Positions 26,904 through 34,963 of a stretch of DNA of 64,000 bases are shown in pieces. Origin of the DNA: Streptomyces sp. A2-16. GTDB taxonomy: Bacteria; Actinomycetota; Actinomycetes; Streptomycetales; Streptomycetaceae. The notes under the pieces were generated by a model. The model searched no databases and was not told the DNA's origin. It worked only from the letters and a program-made list of their open reading frames with translations. Within the stretch, counting starts at the first letter, position 1; every line of letters starts with the position of its first letter. The stretch spans positions 8,370,001 to 8,434,000 of the forward strand of contig NZ_CP063808.1 of NCBI RefSeq assembly GCF_018128905.1, written 5' to 3'. Position numbers and translations under genes: made by a program.

Positions 26904-28250
26904 ATGGCCAATTTCTCGAAGTCGAACGTGCCGCAGTTCGCGATGGACGTCTACCAGAACGAGTACCTGCCCGAGGGCGGCCGCGAGGTCAACGCGATCG
27001 TGACGGTGACCGCGACCGGTGGCGGCACGATCGGAAGCGCGGTCGCGGCCCCGCACCTGTGGTCGGCGGGACAGGGCCCCTCGGCGGCGGTCGCGATCAT
27101 GGTCGACTGCTCGGGCTCCATGGACTACCCGCCGACCAAGATGCGCAACGCCCGCGACGCCACCGCCGCAGCGATCGACACCCTGCGCGACGGTGTGCAC
27201 TTCGCGGTCATCGGCGGCACGCACGTGGCCAAGGAGGTGTATCCGGGAGGCGGCCGTCTCGCGGTCGCCGACGCCACCACCCGTGATCAGGCCAAGCAGG
27301 CGCTGCGCAAGCTCAACGCGGGCGGCGGTACGGCCATCGGCACCTGGCTGCGCCTCGCCGACCGGCTGCTGTCCTCGGCGGAGGTCGCCATCCGCCACGG
27401 CATCCTGCTCACCGACGGCCGCAACGAACACGAGTCGCCGGAGGACCTCAAGGCGTCCCTCGACGCCTGCGCGGGGCGTTTCACCTGCGACGCCCGGGGC
27501 GTGGGCACCGACTGGGAAGTGAAAGAAGTCACAGGGATCGCCTCCGCCCTGCTCGGCACCGCCGACATCGTCGCCGACCCGGCCGCTCTCGCCACCGACT
27601 TCACGCAGATGATGGAGACGGCCATGGGCAAGGAGGTCGCCGACGTCGCGCTCAGGGTGTGGACCCCGGTGGGCACCACCATCAAGTTCGTCAAGCAGGT
27701 CGCGCCCACCGTCGAGGAGCTCACCGACCGCCGCACCGAGGCCGGTCCGCGGGCCGGGGACTACCCCACCGGCTCCTGGGGCGACGAGTCCCGTGACTAC
27801 CACGTCTGCGTCGAGGTCCCGGTCGCGAACATCGGCCAGGAGATGCTCGCCGCCCGGGTGTCGCTGGTCGTCCCGCAGCCCGACGGCGGCACGCAGAACC
27901 TGGGCGCCCAGGGTCTCGTGAGGGCCGTGTGGACGGACGACATGGTCGCCTCGACGTCGATCAACCCCCAAGTCGCCCACTACACCGGCCAGGCGGAACT
28001 GGCGCAGGCCATCCAACAGGGGCTCGATCTTCGCAAAGCGGGCGATATCGATGGAGCAACGGCCAAACTGGGCCGGGCCGTCCAGCTCGCGAACGACTCG
28101 GGGAACGCCGATACTGCGAAACTGCTTTCGAAGGTGGTCGACGTGGTCGACGCCACGACAGGTACTGTGCGACTGAAGGCGAAGGTCGAGGAGGCCGACG
28201 AGATGACTCTCGAGACCCGGTCGACAAAGACTGTTCGTGTAAAGAAGTGA
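26904..28250 (+). CDS. VWA-domain protein of the PknG operon
   Basis: This 448-aa cytosolic protein has a von Willebrand factor A domain (about 60-240) with an intact MIDAS: DCSGSM (about 73-78), GGTAIG and LLTDGRNE. A beta-rich middle region (about 250-360) and a helical C-terminus (about 370-448, TPR-like GQAELAQAIQQGLDLRKAGD) follow. VWA proteins beside kinases, PP2C and FHA proteins often act as metal-dependent adaptors. The linked operon position suggests complex assembly; no enzyme activity is evident. Confidence 0.88.
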   Translation: MANFSKSNVPQFAMDVYQNEYLPEGGREVNAIVTVTATGGGTIGSAVAAPHLWSAGQGPSAAVAIMVDCSGSMDYPPTKMRNARDATAAAIDTLRDGVHFAVIGGTHVAKEVYPGGGRLAVADATTRDQAKQALRKLNAGGGTAIGTWLRLADRLLSSAEVAIRHGILLTDGRNEHESPEDLKASLDACAGRFTCDARGVGTDWEVKEVTGIASALLGTADIVADPAALATDFTQMMETAMGKEVADVALRVWTPVGTTIKFVKQVAPTVEELTDRRTEAGPRAGDYPTGSWGDESRDYHVCVEVPVANIGQEMLAARVSLVVPQPDGGTQNLGAQGLVRAVWTDDMVASTSINPQVAHYTGQAELAQAIQQGLDLRKAGDIDGATAKLGRAVQLANDSGNADTAKLLSKVVDVVDATTGTVRLKAKVEEADEMTLETRSTKTVRVKK

Positions 28251-28288
28251 CGTAATAGTTCCCTGATCCGAGAGGGGGAAGCGCCGAC

Positions 28289-30091
28289 ATGCCGACCTGC
28301 CCGAACGGACACCAGTCGGGTTCCGACGACTGGTGCGAGGTCTGCGGTCACCGCATGGCCGGTGCCGTGCCTCCGCCCCCTCCGCCGCCGCCCGGTCCGG
28401 GTGGAGGCGGCTACGGCTTCCCGCCGCCCGGCGGTCCCGCCGGCCAGCCCGGCGGACGTCCGCATCTGTCCGCCGTACCGGACGCCGAGCCGGAGCTCTG
28501 CCCGCAGTGCCGCACCCCCCGCGAGGGCGGTGCGCCCTTCTGCGAGGAGTGCCGGTGGAACTTCCTGACGAACACCGCGACCTCCTACACCCCGGCCGCC
28601 CCGCGCCCGCCGGCCGGTTCCGGCGGCCCGCCCTCGCACTTCCAGCAGCAGTCGGGCCCCGGACCCGGTCCGTCCTTCGGTGGCGGCGGTGACTCCTACG
28701 AGTACCAGGGCTCCCGCCCGTCCCAGGTGAACCGCCCTGCGGAACCGATCCCCTTCGGCTCGGAACCGTCGGGCCGCACCGGTCCGGGCGGTCCCGGTGG
28801 CCCCGGAGGTCCGTCCGGCTTCCCCGGTGACCCCTCGCGCCCCGGCCCCGGCGGCGGACCCGGCTCGTCCGGCCCTTCCGGTTTCCCCGGCGGCCCCGGT
28901 GGACCGGGCGGTCCCGGCTCCTCCGGTTTCCCGGGTGACCCGTCCCGTCCCGGCGGGCCCGGCCCGTCCGGACCCGGCGGCTCCCAGGGCTTCCCCGGTG
29001 ACCCGGGACGCCCCGGCTCCTCCGGTTTCCCGGGTGACCAGTCGCGTCCCGGCGGGCCCGGTGGTCCGGGCGGCGGCCCTGGTGGTCCCGGTGGCCCCGG
29101 CGGCTACGGCTATCCGCAGCCCGGCTCCACCCAGCCCGGCCCCGGCGGCCCCGGCGGTCCCGGTGCCCCGCAGGGCTTCGGCGGCCCGCCCACGCAACCC
29201 GGCCCCTCGGGTCCCGGTGGCCCGGGCGCCCCGCAGGGCTTCGGCGGCGGTCCCGCGCAGTCCGGCCCCGGCGGCCCGCAGGGCTTCCCGGGCGACTCGG
29301 GACGCCCCGGCCAGCAGGGACCTGGTGGTCCCGGAGGACCTGGTGGCCCGCCGAACTTCGGCGCCGACCCCTCCCGTCCGGTCCCGCCGCCCCCGGGTCC
29401 GACCCCGCCCGCCGGCCCCGGCGCCACGAGCGGTGCCCCGCAGGGCTTCCAGGCACAGGGCGCCCCGCCCGCCTTCCCGCAGGAGACCAACCGTCCGCAG
29501 CAGGGCGGTCCGTCCTTCGGCGGCGGCGCCGACGACTGGGTCATCTCCCCTCCCGGTCCCACCGCCCCCGGCGGTCCCGGCGGCGGGCCCGGTGGTCCTG
29601 GCGGTCCTGGCGGCTACGGCTACCCGCAGCCCGGCTCCACCCAGGCCCCGCCTGCGCCCCCCGGCCCGTCCTTCCCGCAGCAGCCGGCGACCTGGACGGC
29701 GACCATCGGCCCGGACCGCGATTACTTCATGGCGATGATGCAGCGCTCCGGCCCCGAGGCCGCGGGCCTGAACCTGCCCGCGTACTCCCCCGAGCAGCAG
29801 CGCACGCTCACCGGCAACCAGGTCACCATCGGCCGCCGCCGGCACTCCACCGGCGACACCCCCGACGTCGATCTGTCGGTGCCGCCGGAGGACCCGGGCG
29901 TCTCGCACCAGCACGCGGTGCTGGTGCAGCAGCCGGACGGTTCCTGGGCGGTCGTCGACCAGAACTCGACGAACGGCACCACGGTCAACGGCGCCGAGGA
30001 GCCCATCACACCGTTCGTGCCGGTGCCGCTCCAGGACGGCGACCGGGTGCACGTCGGCGCCTGGACGACGATCACGATCCGTCGCGGCTAG
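28289..30091 (+). CDS. FHA-domain protein with zinc ribbons and a Gly/Pro-rich collagen-like linker
   Basis: This 600-aa protein has two N-terminal zinc ribbons (CPNGH...CEVCG, about 4-19; CPQC...CEEC, about 71-88), a ~330-residue linker of GPGG/FPGD/GFGG repeats (about 160-485), and a C-terminal FHA phosphothreonine-binding domain (about 515-600: GRRRHSTGDTPDVDLS, SHQHA, DQNSTNGT). It closes the kinase-phosphatase operon and is the obvious partner for PknG, in the role that GarA/OdhI play elsewhere, though far larger. Whether it regulates 2-oxoglutarate metabolism is inference. Confidence 0.9.
   Translation: MPTCPNGHQSGSDDWCEVCGHRMAGAVPPPPPPPPGPGGGGYGFPPPGGPAGQPGGRPHLSAVPDAEPELCPQCRTPREGGAPFCEECRWNFLTNTATSYTPAAPRPPAGSGGPPSHFQQQSGPGPGPSFGGGGDSYEYQGSRPSQVNRPAEPIPFGSEPSGRTGPGGPGGPGGPSGFPGDPSRPGPGGGPGSSGPSGFPGGPGGPGGPGSSGFPGDPSRPGGPGPSGPGGSQGFPGDPGRPGSSGFPGDQSRPGGPGGPGGGPGGPGGPGGYGYPQPGSTQPGPGGPGGPGAPQGFGGPPTQPGPSGPGGPGAPQGFGGGPAQSGPGGPQGFPGDSGRPGQQGPGGPGGPGGPPNFGADPSRPVPPPPGPTPPAGPGATSGAPQGFQAQGAPPAFPQETNRPQQGGPSFGGGADDWVISPPGPTAPGGPGGGPGGPGGPGGYGYPQPGSTQAPPAPPGPSFPQQPATWTATIGPDRDYFMAMMQRSGPEAAGLNLPAYSPEQQRTLTGNQVTIGRRRHSTGDTPDVDLSVPPEDPGVSHQHAVLVQQPDGSWAVVDQNSTNGTTVNGAEEPITPFVPVPLQDGDRVHVGAWTTITIRRG
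28780..29690 (+). repeat. Gly/Pro-coding repeat tract within the FHA gene
   Basis: Irregular repeats of GGTCCCGGTGG-like and TTCCCCGGTGACC-like units encode GPGGPGG and FPGDPSRPG segments. The longer element encoding GGYGYPQPGSTQ occurs twice (about 29100-29137 and 29610-29647). Confidence 0.75.
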
Positions 30092-30115
30092 CCGTCACGG
30101 CGGAGAACGGCCACG

Positions 30116-31111
30116 TCACCGGAGGGGCCACGCATACGGTCCCTCCGGGTCGTCCAGCCACGCCCACTCCCGGTCGCCGCTGACCGTGATGCCGTACCGC
30201 TCCCGACGCGGCTGCCCCTCGCGCTTCCACAGGGCGTGAGCCTCCTCCGGTTCGAGGCTGCCGCGGCTCAGGGCCAGCAGGAAGCGGAACAGTTCGTTCT
30301 CCCGGGCCGGGCGCGGGACGCCGCCCAGCTCCGCGGGCTCCGGGTCCGGCCGTCCGGTGCCGCGCAGTGGCACGAAGTAGGCGGGCGTGTGCAGGAAGCG
30401 CCCCTGCGCATGTCCCGCGTCCCGGACCGTCAGGGCGATCAGGCCGGTGGCGAGCGGGCTCAGGATGAGGGCGCCGGGGCGGCACTGGGCGAGCCAGGCG
30501 GTCGGGACCTTGGCCAGGGTGCAGGTGGCGATGATCCGGTCGAAGGGGGCGCGTTCGGGCACCCCGCGCGCGCCGTCGCCGGTGACGACGGCGGGGTGGT
30601 AGCCGGCGGCGGCCAGATGTCCGCGCGCCGCCTCGGTGATCTCCGGCTCCAGATCGACGGTGGTGACGCGGTCGTCGCCGAGCCGGTGCGCGAGCAGGGC
30701 CGCGTTGTAGCCGGTGCCGGCGCCGATCTCCAGGACCCGGTCGCCGTTTCGTACCCGCAGTTCGGCCAGCATCATCGCCATCAGCGAGGGCTGGCTGCTG
30801 GAGGAGACCAGCTCGCCGTCGCGCAGCCGGGTGGCGAGCGGGGCGTCGGCGTAGGCTCCGCGGACCCACTTCTCCCGGGCGCGCGGGTCGGGACTCTCGC
30901 CCCAGCGCCGCTCGTAGCCCCCCATGACACCGACGTAGTAGTACGGCACGAACAGGTGCCGGGGCACCGCCTCGAAGGCCTCGCGCCATCCCGGGTCGGC
31001 GGCCCAGGCCCCGCTCGCGTCGATCTCCCGCACCAGCGCGGCCCGCGCCGAGTCGGCGAGTTCGGCGAGGTCCCGGTCGAGAGCGTGCGCGCCCATACCT
31101 CCACTCTGCAC
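30116..31111 (-). CDS. PIMT-like SAM-dependent methyltransferase
   Basis: This 331-aa methyltransferase resembles protein-L-isoaspartate O-methyltransferase: VPRHLFVP near residue 50, SSSSQPSLMAMML, and the SAM-binding motif VLEIGAGTGYNAALLA. The C-terminal ~110 residues are an extension typical of actinobacterial homologues, some of which modify peptides. No precursor peptide gene is adjacent. It may repair isoaspartate or act on an unknown protein. GTG 31111 is chosen; ATG 31096 has its Shine-Dalgarno too close. Confidence 0.82.
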   Translation of the reverse strand: MQSGGMGAHALDRDLAELADSARAALVREIDASGAWAADPGWREAFEAVPRHLFVPYYYVGVMGGYERRWGESPDPRAREKWVRGAYADAPLATRLRDGELVSSSSQPSLMAMMLAELRVRNGDRVLEIGAGTGYNAALLAHRLGDDRVTTVDLEPEITEAARGHLAAAGYHPAVVTGDGARGVPERAPFDRIIATCTLAKVPTAWLAQCRPGALILSPLATGLIALTVRDAGHAQGRFLHTPAYFVPLRGTGRPDPEPAELGGVPRPARENELFRFLLALSRGSLEPEEAHALWKREGQPRRERYGITVSGDREWAWLDDPEGPYAWPLR

Positions 31112-31164
31112 CCTGCGCCCCGGAGGTCCTAAGCCTTGAGTCCTGGTCCACCCCGTCTGAGACC

Positions 31165-31578
31165 ATGGTTGACGTGAAAGAGATCCGGCGCGGCACGCTT
31201 CAGACGCAGACCTTCTACGAGCAGGTCGGCGGGGAGGAGACCTTCCGCCGCCTCGTCCACCGTTTCTACGAGGGGGTGGCCGAGGACCCGGTCCTGCGGC
31301 CCATGTACCCCGAGGAGGACCTCGGCCCGGCCGAGGAGCGCCTCACGCTGTTCCTCATGCAGTACTGGGGCGGCCCCACGACGTACAGCGACAACCGCGG
31401 CCATCCCCGGCTGCGGATGCGCCACGCGCCCTTCGCCGTCAACCGCGAGGCGCACGACGCGTGGCTGAGGCACATGCGGGACGCCGTCGACGAACTCGGC
31501 CTGTCCGAGGAGCACGAGACCCAGCTGTGGAACTACCTGACCTACGCGGCCGCTTCGATGGTGAACACCGCCGACTGA
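31165..31578 (+). CDS. glbO: Group-O truncated hemoglobin
   Basis: This 137-aa globin of the 2-over-2 fold binds heme; trHbO proteins are linked to O2 handling and oxidative or nitrosative stress. The proximal His is in RMRHAPF (about H87), the group marker Trp at G8 is in HDAWLRHM (about W100), and FYEQVGGEETFRRLVHRFY opens the fold. Length is typical. It is divergent from the methyltransferase with a 53-bp gap and appears monocistronic. Confidence 0.93.
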   Translation: MVDVKEIRRGTLQTQTFYEQVGGEETFRRLVHRFYEGVAEDPVLRPMYPEEDLGPAEERLTLFLMQYWGGPTTYSDNRGHPRLRMRHAPFAVNREAHDAWLRHMRDAVDELGLSEEHETQLWNYLTYAAASMVNTAD

Positions 31579-31608
31579 TCACCCCTCCGTGACCATGGCT
31601 CACTGATT

Positions 31609-31643
31609 GCCGGATTCCGGTCGCACTGCGCCGGATTCCGGTC
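31609..31643 (+). promoter_or_regulatory. Twin palindromes upstream of the FtsX operon
   Basis: The 14-mer GCCGGATTCCGGTC occurs twice (31609-31622 and 31630-31643), exactly 21 bp apart, two helical turns. Each holds the odd palindrome CCGGA-T-TCCGG. They lie between the globin gene and the first giant permease gene and are candidate cooperative operators. Confidence 0.5.
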
Positions 31644-31737
31644 ACAATCAGGTCAAGTCCGGGCTACAAGCGCTTACTCGCGACCATCGCCTCTGACATC
31701 CTCGCCGGAGATCTGCACAACACGGCGGGGGGGCCGG

Positions 31738-34700
31738 GTGACGGGGTTCGGGGGAATCGCACGTTTGGTGTTCCTGCGTGCGCGGGCGCACCGGCTGCTG
31801 CTCGCGGCCGCCCTGCTCACGGTCCTGCTGACCACAGCGGTCTTGGCGACACTCACCGCCTACTCGGGCGCGATCGGCGACGCGGCCCTGCGCCACGCCC
31901 TCCAGGACCGGCGCAACGCCGCCGACACCTCGCTGGTCGTCAAGGCCGACGTCCCCGGGGAACGTCGTAGGGCCGCCGACAACGCCGTACGCACCGTGGC
32001 GCGACAGACCTTCGACGGGCTGCCGGTGACCGTGCGGACGCTGCTCAGGTCGGGCCCGTACGCGCTGCCGCGGTCGCTCCAGCCCGAGTCGCGGCGGTCC
32101 GGTGACCCGGATCTGACGCACTTCGCGGCGCTGGACCGCGGGCGGGTGCGGCTGGTCGAGGGGCGGCTGCCGCGCGCGGCGGACGGGCTCGTCGAGGTGG
32201 CGCTCCCGCAGACCGCCGCCCGCACCCTCCACCTCGCCCCCGGCGCCCGCTTCACCCTCACCGACCGGCTGCGCGGCCCCTCGGTGCAGGTCACGGTGAC
32301 CGGCGTGTACCGGCCCGTGCGCGTCGACGACCCGTACTGGCTCCTCGACGACCTGCACGGGCGGGGCATCAACAAGCTCGACTTCACGACGTACGGCCCG
32401 CTGCTCGCCGATCCCGGCGTGCTCACCGACGGGACGGTGAGCGCCGGGTCGGCGGGCTGGCTGGCCTCCGCCGACTTCGGGACGGTGACGACCGCGCGCA
32501 CCGACGCCCTGCGCGAGACGGCACTCGCCGGGAACGCGGCGCTGCGCAAGGAGCCCTCCCTCGGCGGCGCCACGACCGCGTCGACCTCGCTGCCCGAGGT
32601 CCTGGACCGCACCGACCGCTCCCTGCTGCTGTCCCGCTCCACCCTCCTGATCGTGGCCCTCCAACTGGTGCTGCTCGCGGGCTGCGCCCTGCTGCTGGTG
32701 GCGGGGCTGCTGAGCAGTGAACGCACCGGTGAGAGCAGGCTGTTGCTGGCGCGCGGCGCCTCCCGCGGCCGGATCGCGGGCCTCGCCGCCCTGGAGGCGC
32801 TGCTGCTCGCGCTGCCCGCGCTGCTCTGTGCCCCGCTGCTGGCGCGCCCGCTGACCCGGCTGCTGGCCGGGCGGGGCCCGCTGGCCCGGATCGGCTTGCG
32901 TCTGGAGGTGCCGTGGGACGGGCGGCCCGGGGTGTGGCTGGTCGCGTCGGGCATCGCGCTCGGGTGCGCGCTGGCGGTGACGCTGCCCGCGCTGACCTCC
33001 TCCTTCGCGCGCGGCCGGGCGGGGGCCCTGCCCGGTGCGGTGCGCGCGGGCGCGGACATCGGGCTGCTCGCCGTGGCCGGGGTGGCGTACTTCCAGCTCA
33101 GCCGCCAGACCTCCGGTGCCGTGAACGACAACAGCTCCGGCGTGCTGGGCGTGGACCCGCTGCTGGTGGCGGCACCCGCGCTGGCGCTGCTGGCCGGGAC
33201 CGTGCTGACGCTGCGGCTGCTGCCGCCGCTGGCCAGGCTCGCCGAACGCCGGGCGGCGGGCGGGCGCGGGCTGAGCGCGGCCCTGGCGGGCTGGCAGATC
33301 GCCCGCCGCCCGATGCGCGGCGCGGGCCCGGTGCTGCTCCTGGTCCTCGCGGTGGCGCTGGGCATGCTGGCGATCGGACAGGGCGCCTCCTGGAACCGTT
33401 CGCAGTCCGACCAGGCGGACTTCCGCGCCGGGGTGCCGGTGCGGGTCCTGGCCTCCGGCGACGGGGGGATCGGCCGCACCGAGCAGTTCGCGGCCGTCCC
33501 CGGTGTGACGCGGACCGCGCCCGCCGCCCGGTCCGAACTGCCGCTGTCCGGCGGCCGGGTGGCGACGGTGCTGGCGCTGGACACCTCGCGCGCCTCGATG
33601 CTGATCCGCTCCGACCTGCACTCCGGGCCGTTCCTCCAGGGACTCGGCCCCAACGGCGCGACAGCGGGCGTCGAGGTGCCCGCGGGCACGACCAGGCTGC
33701 GGCTGACCGCGACCCTGCGCAGTCCCGTCCAGGGCATGACGGCGTCGGCCACCGTCACGCTGGTGGACCACTACGGCACCCCCTACCGGGTCCCGCTCGG
33801 CCAACTCCCCGGCGACGGACGGGCCCACGCGCTGAACATCGAGCTGCCCGGTGTCCCGCTGACCCTGACCGACCTGGAGCTGTCCGTGCCCGTCCCCAGG
33901 GGAAAGGCCGAGCGACACCGCTTCACCGTGAGCGAGTTGACGGCGCGGAGCACCGACGGGACGGTGCGCCGACTGCCGTTGCCCACCTCCTGGAAAGTCA
34001 CCTCGCAGAGCGAAGGGGTGACCTCGACTCCCGACGACAAGAACAAACCCGCCCCACCGCGCATGAGTTCGGAATCCGGGAGGCTGTCGGTGGACTACGG
34101 CACCGGGTTCATCCCGCTCGACGACACCTGGAGCGTGGGGGTGGTCACCGTCCGGATGAAGGCCCCGCAGCCGAGCGCGGTCGGCATCACGGCTGTCGCG
34201 ACCGAGCGCTTCCTGACCTCGGCGGGCGCCTCGGTCGGGGAGAGCCTGCAGGTACCGCTGGGCGGCGAGAACCTGCCGGTGCGCATCGTGCGGACCGTGC
34301 GGGAGCTGCCGACCGCCGCGGAGAACGGCGGGGCCCTGCTGATCGATCTGCGGTCCGTGAACCGGCTGCTGCAGGAGCAGTACTCCCAGGGCGTGGAGCC
34401 GACCGAGTGGTGGCTCACCACCGCGCCGGGCGCCACGGACCGCGTCACCGCGGCGCTGCGGGCCTGGCCCGACATGGACCCCGCGCAGATCGTGGCGCGG
34501 GACGAACTCGCCGGGCAGCTGCGCGACGACCCGTTCGGCGCGGGCCCCGAGGCCGCGTTCACGGCGGCGGCCGGGGTGGCGGCGGCGCTGGCCGCGGTCG
34601 GGTTCGCGGTGAGCGCGGCGGGCTCGCTGCGCGAGCGCGGCGGCGAGTTCGCCGTACTGCGCGCGCTGGGGGCCCCGCGTCGGCGGGTGGCCCGGGCGGT

Positions 34701-34962
34701 GGCCCTGGAACAGAGCGTCCTGGTGGCGCTGGCCCTGCTGGTGGGCGCCCTGCTGGGCACGGTGCTGACCCGGGCGGTGGTCCCTCTGATCGTGCTCACG
34801 GACGAGGCGACCCGTCCGGTCCCCACGGTCCTGATCCAGCTCCCGCTCACACGGGTGGCCGCGCTGCTGGCGGCGGTGGCACTGACCCCGCTCCTGGTGA
34901 CGGCGGCGCTGGCGCTGCGGCGGGCGGATCCGACGCGGGCGCTGCGTGAGGGGGTCGAGTGA
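31738..34962 (+). CDS. Giant FtsX-type ABC permease 1
   Basis: This 1074-aa permease has an N-terminal TM helix (about 15-40), a long extracytoplasmic domain (about 45-290), a first membrane block (about 300-560), a second extracytoplasmic domain (about 560-900) and a final three-helix FtsX module (about 930-1060, with FAVLRALGAPRRRVARAVALEQ). It is the large MacB/LolCE-like form. With the next permease and ATPase it makes a complete transporter, possibly for lipids, lipoproteins or antimicrobial peptides. The GTG at 31738 is one of few possible starts. Confidence 0.88.
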   Translation: MTGFGGIARLVFLRARAHRLLLAAALLTVLLTTAVLATLTAYSGAIGDAALRHALQDRRNAADTSLVVKADVPGERRRAADNAVRTVARQTFDGLPVTVRTLLRSGPYALPRSLQPESRRSGDPDLTHFAALDRGRVRLVEGRLPRAADGLVEVALPQTAARTLHLAPGARFTLTDRLRGPSVQVTVTGVYRPVRVDDPYWLLDDLHGRGINKLDFTTYGPLLADPGVLTDGTVSAGSAGWLASADFGTVTTARTDALRETALAGNAALRKEPSLGGATTASTSLPEVLDRTDRSLLLSRSTLLIVALQLVLLAGCALLLVAGLLSSERTGESRLLLARGASRGRIAGLAALEALLLALPALLCAPLLARPLTRLLAGRGPLARIGLRLEVPWDGRPGVWLVASGIALGCALAVTLPALTSSFARGRAGALPGAVRAGADIGLLAVAGVAYFQLSRQTSGAVNDNSSGVLGVDPLLVAAPALALLAGTVLTLRLLPPLARLAERRAAGGRGLSAALAGWQIARRPMRGAGPVLLLVLAVALGMLAIGQGASWNRSQSDQADFRAGVPVRVLASGDGGIGRTEQFAAVPGVTRTAPAARSELPLSGGRVATVLALDTSRASMLIRSDLHSGPFLQGLGPNGATAGVEVPAGTTRLRLTATLRSPVQGMTASATVTLVDHYGTPYRVPLGQLPGDGRAHALNIELPGVPLTLTDLELSVPVPRGKAERHRFTVSELTARSTDGTVRRLPLPTSWKVTSQSEGVTSTPDDKNKPAPPRMSSESGRLSVDYGTGFIPLDDTWSVGVVTVRMKAPQPSAVGITAVATERFLTSAGASVGESLQVPLGGENLPVRIVRTVRELPTAAENGGALLIDLRSVNRLLQEQYSQGVEPTEWWLTTAPGATDRVTAALRAWPDMDPAQIVARDELAGQLRDDPFGAGPEAAFTAAAGVAAALAAVGFAVSAAGSLRERGGEFAVLRALGAPRRRVARAVALEQSVLVALALLVGALLGTVLTRAVVPLIVLTDEATRPVPTVLIQLPLTRVAALLAAVALTPLLVTAALALRRADPTRALREGVE

Positions 34963-34963
34963 G

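Noticed and set aside
30116..31111. Lanthipeptide or graspetide cluster around the PIMT-like enzyme
   Set aside because: No precursor peptide, cyclase or ATP-grasp gene is next to it.
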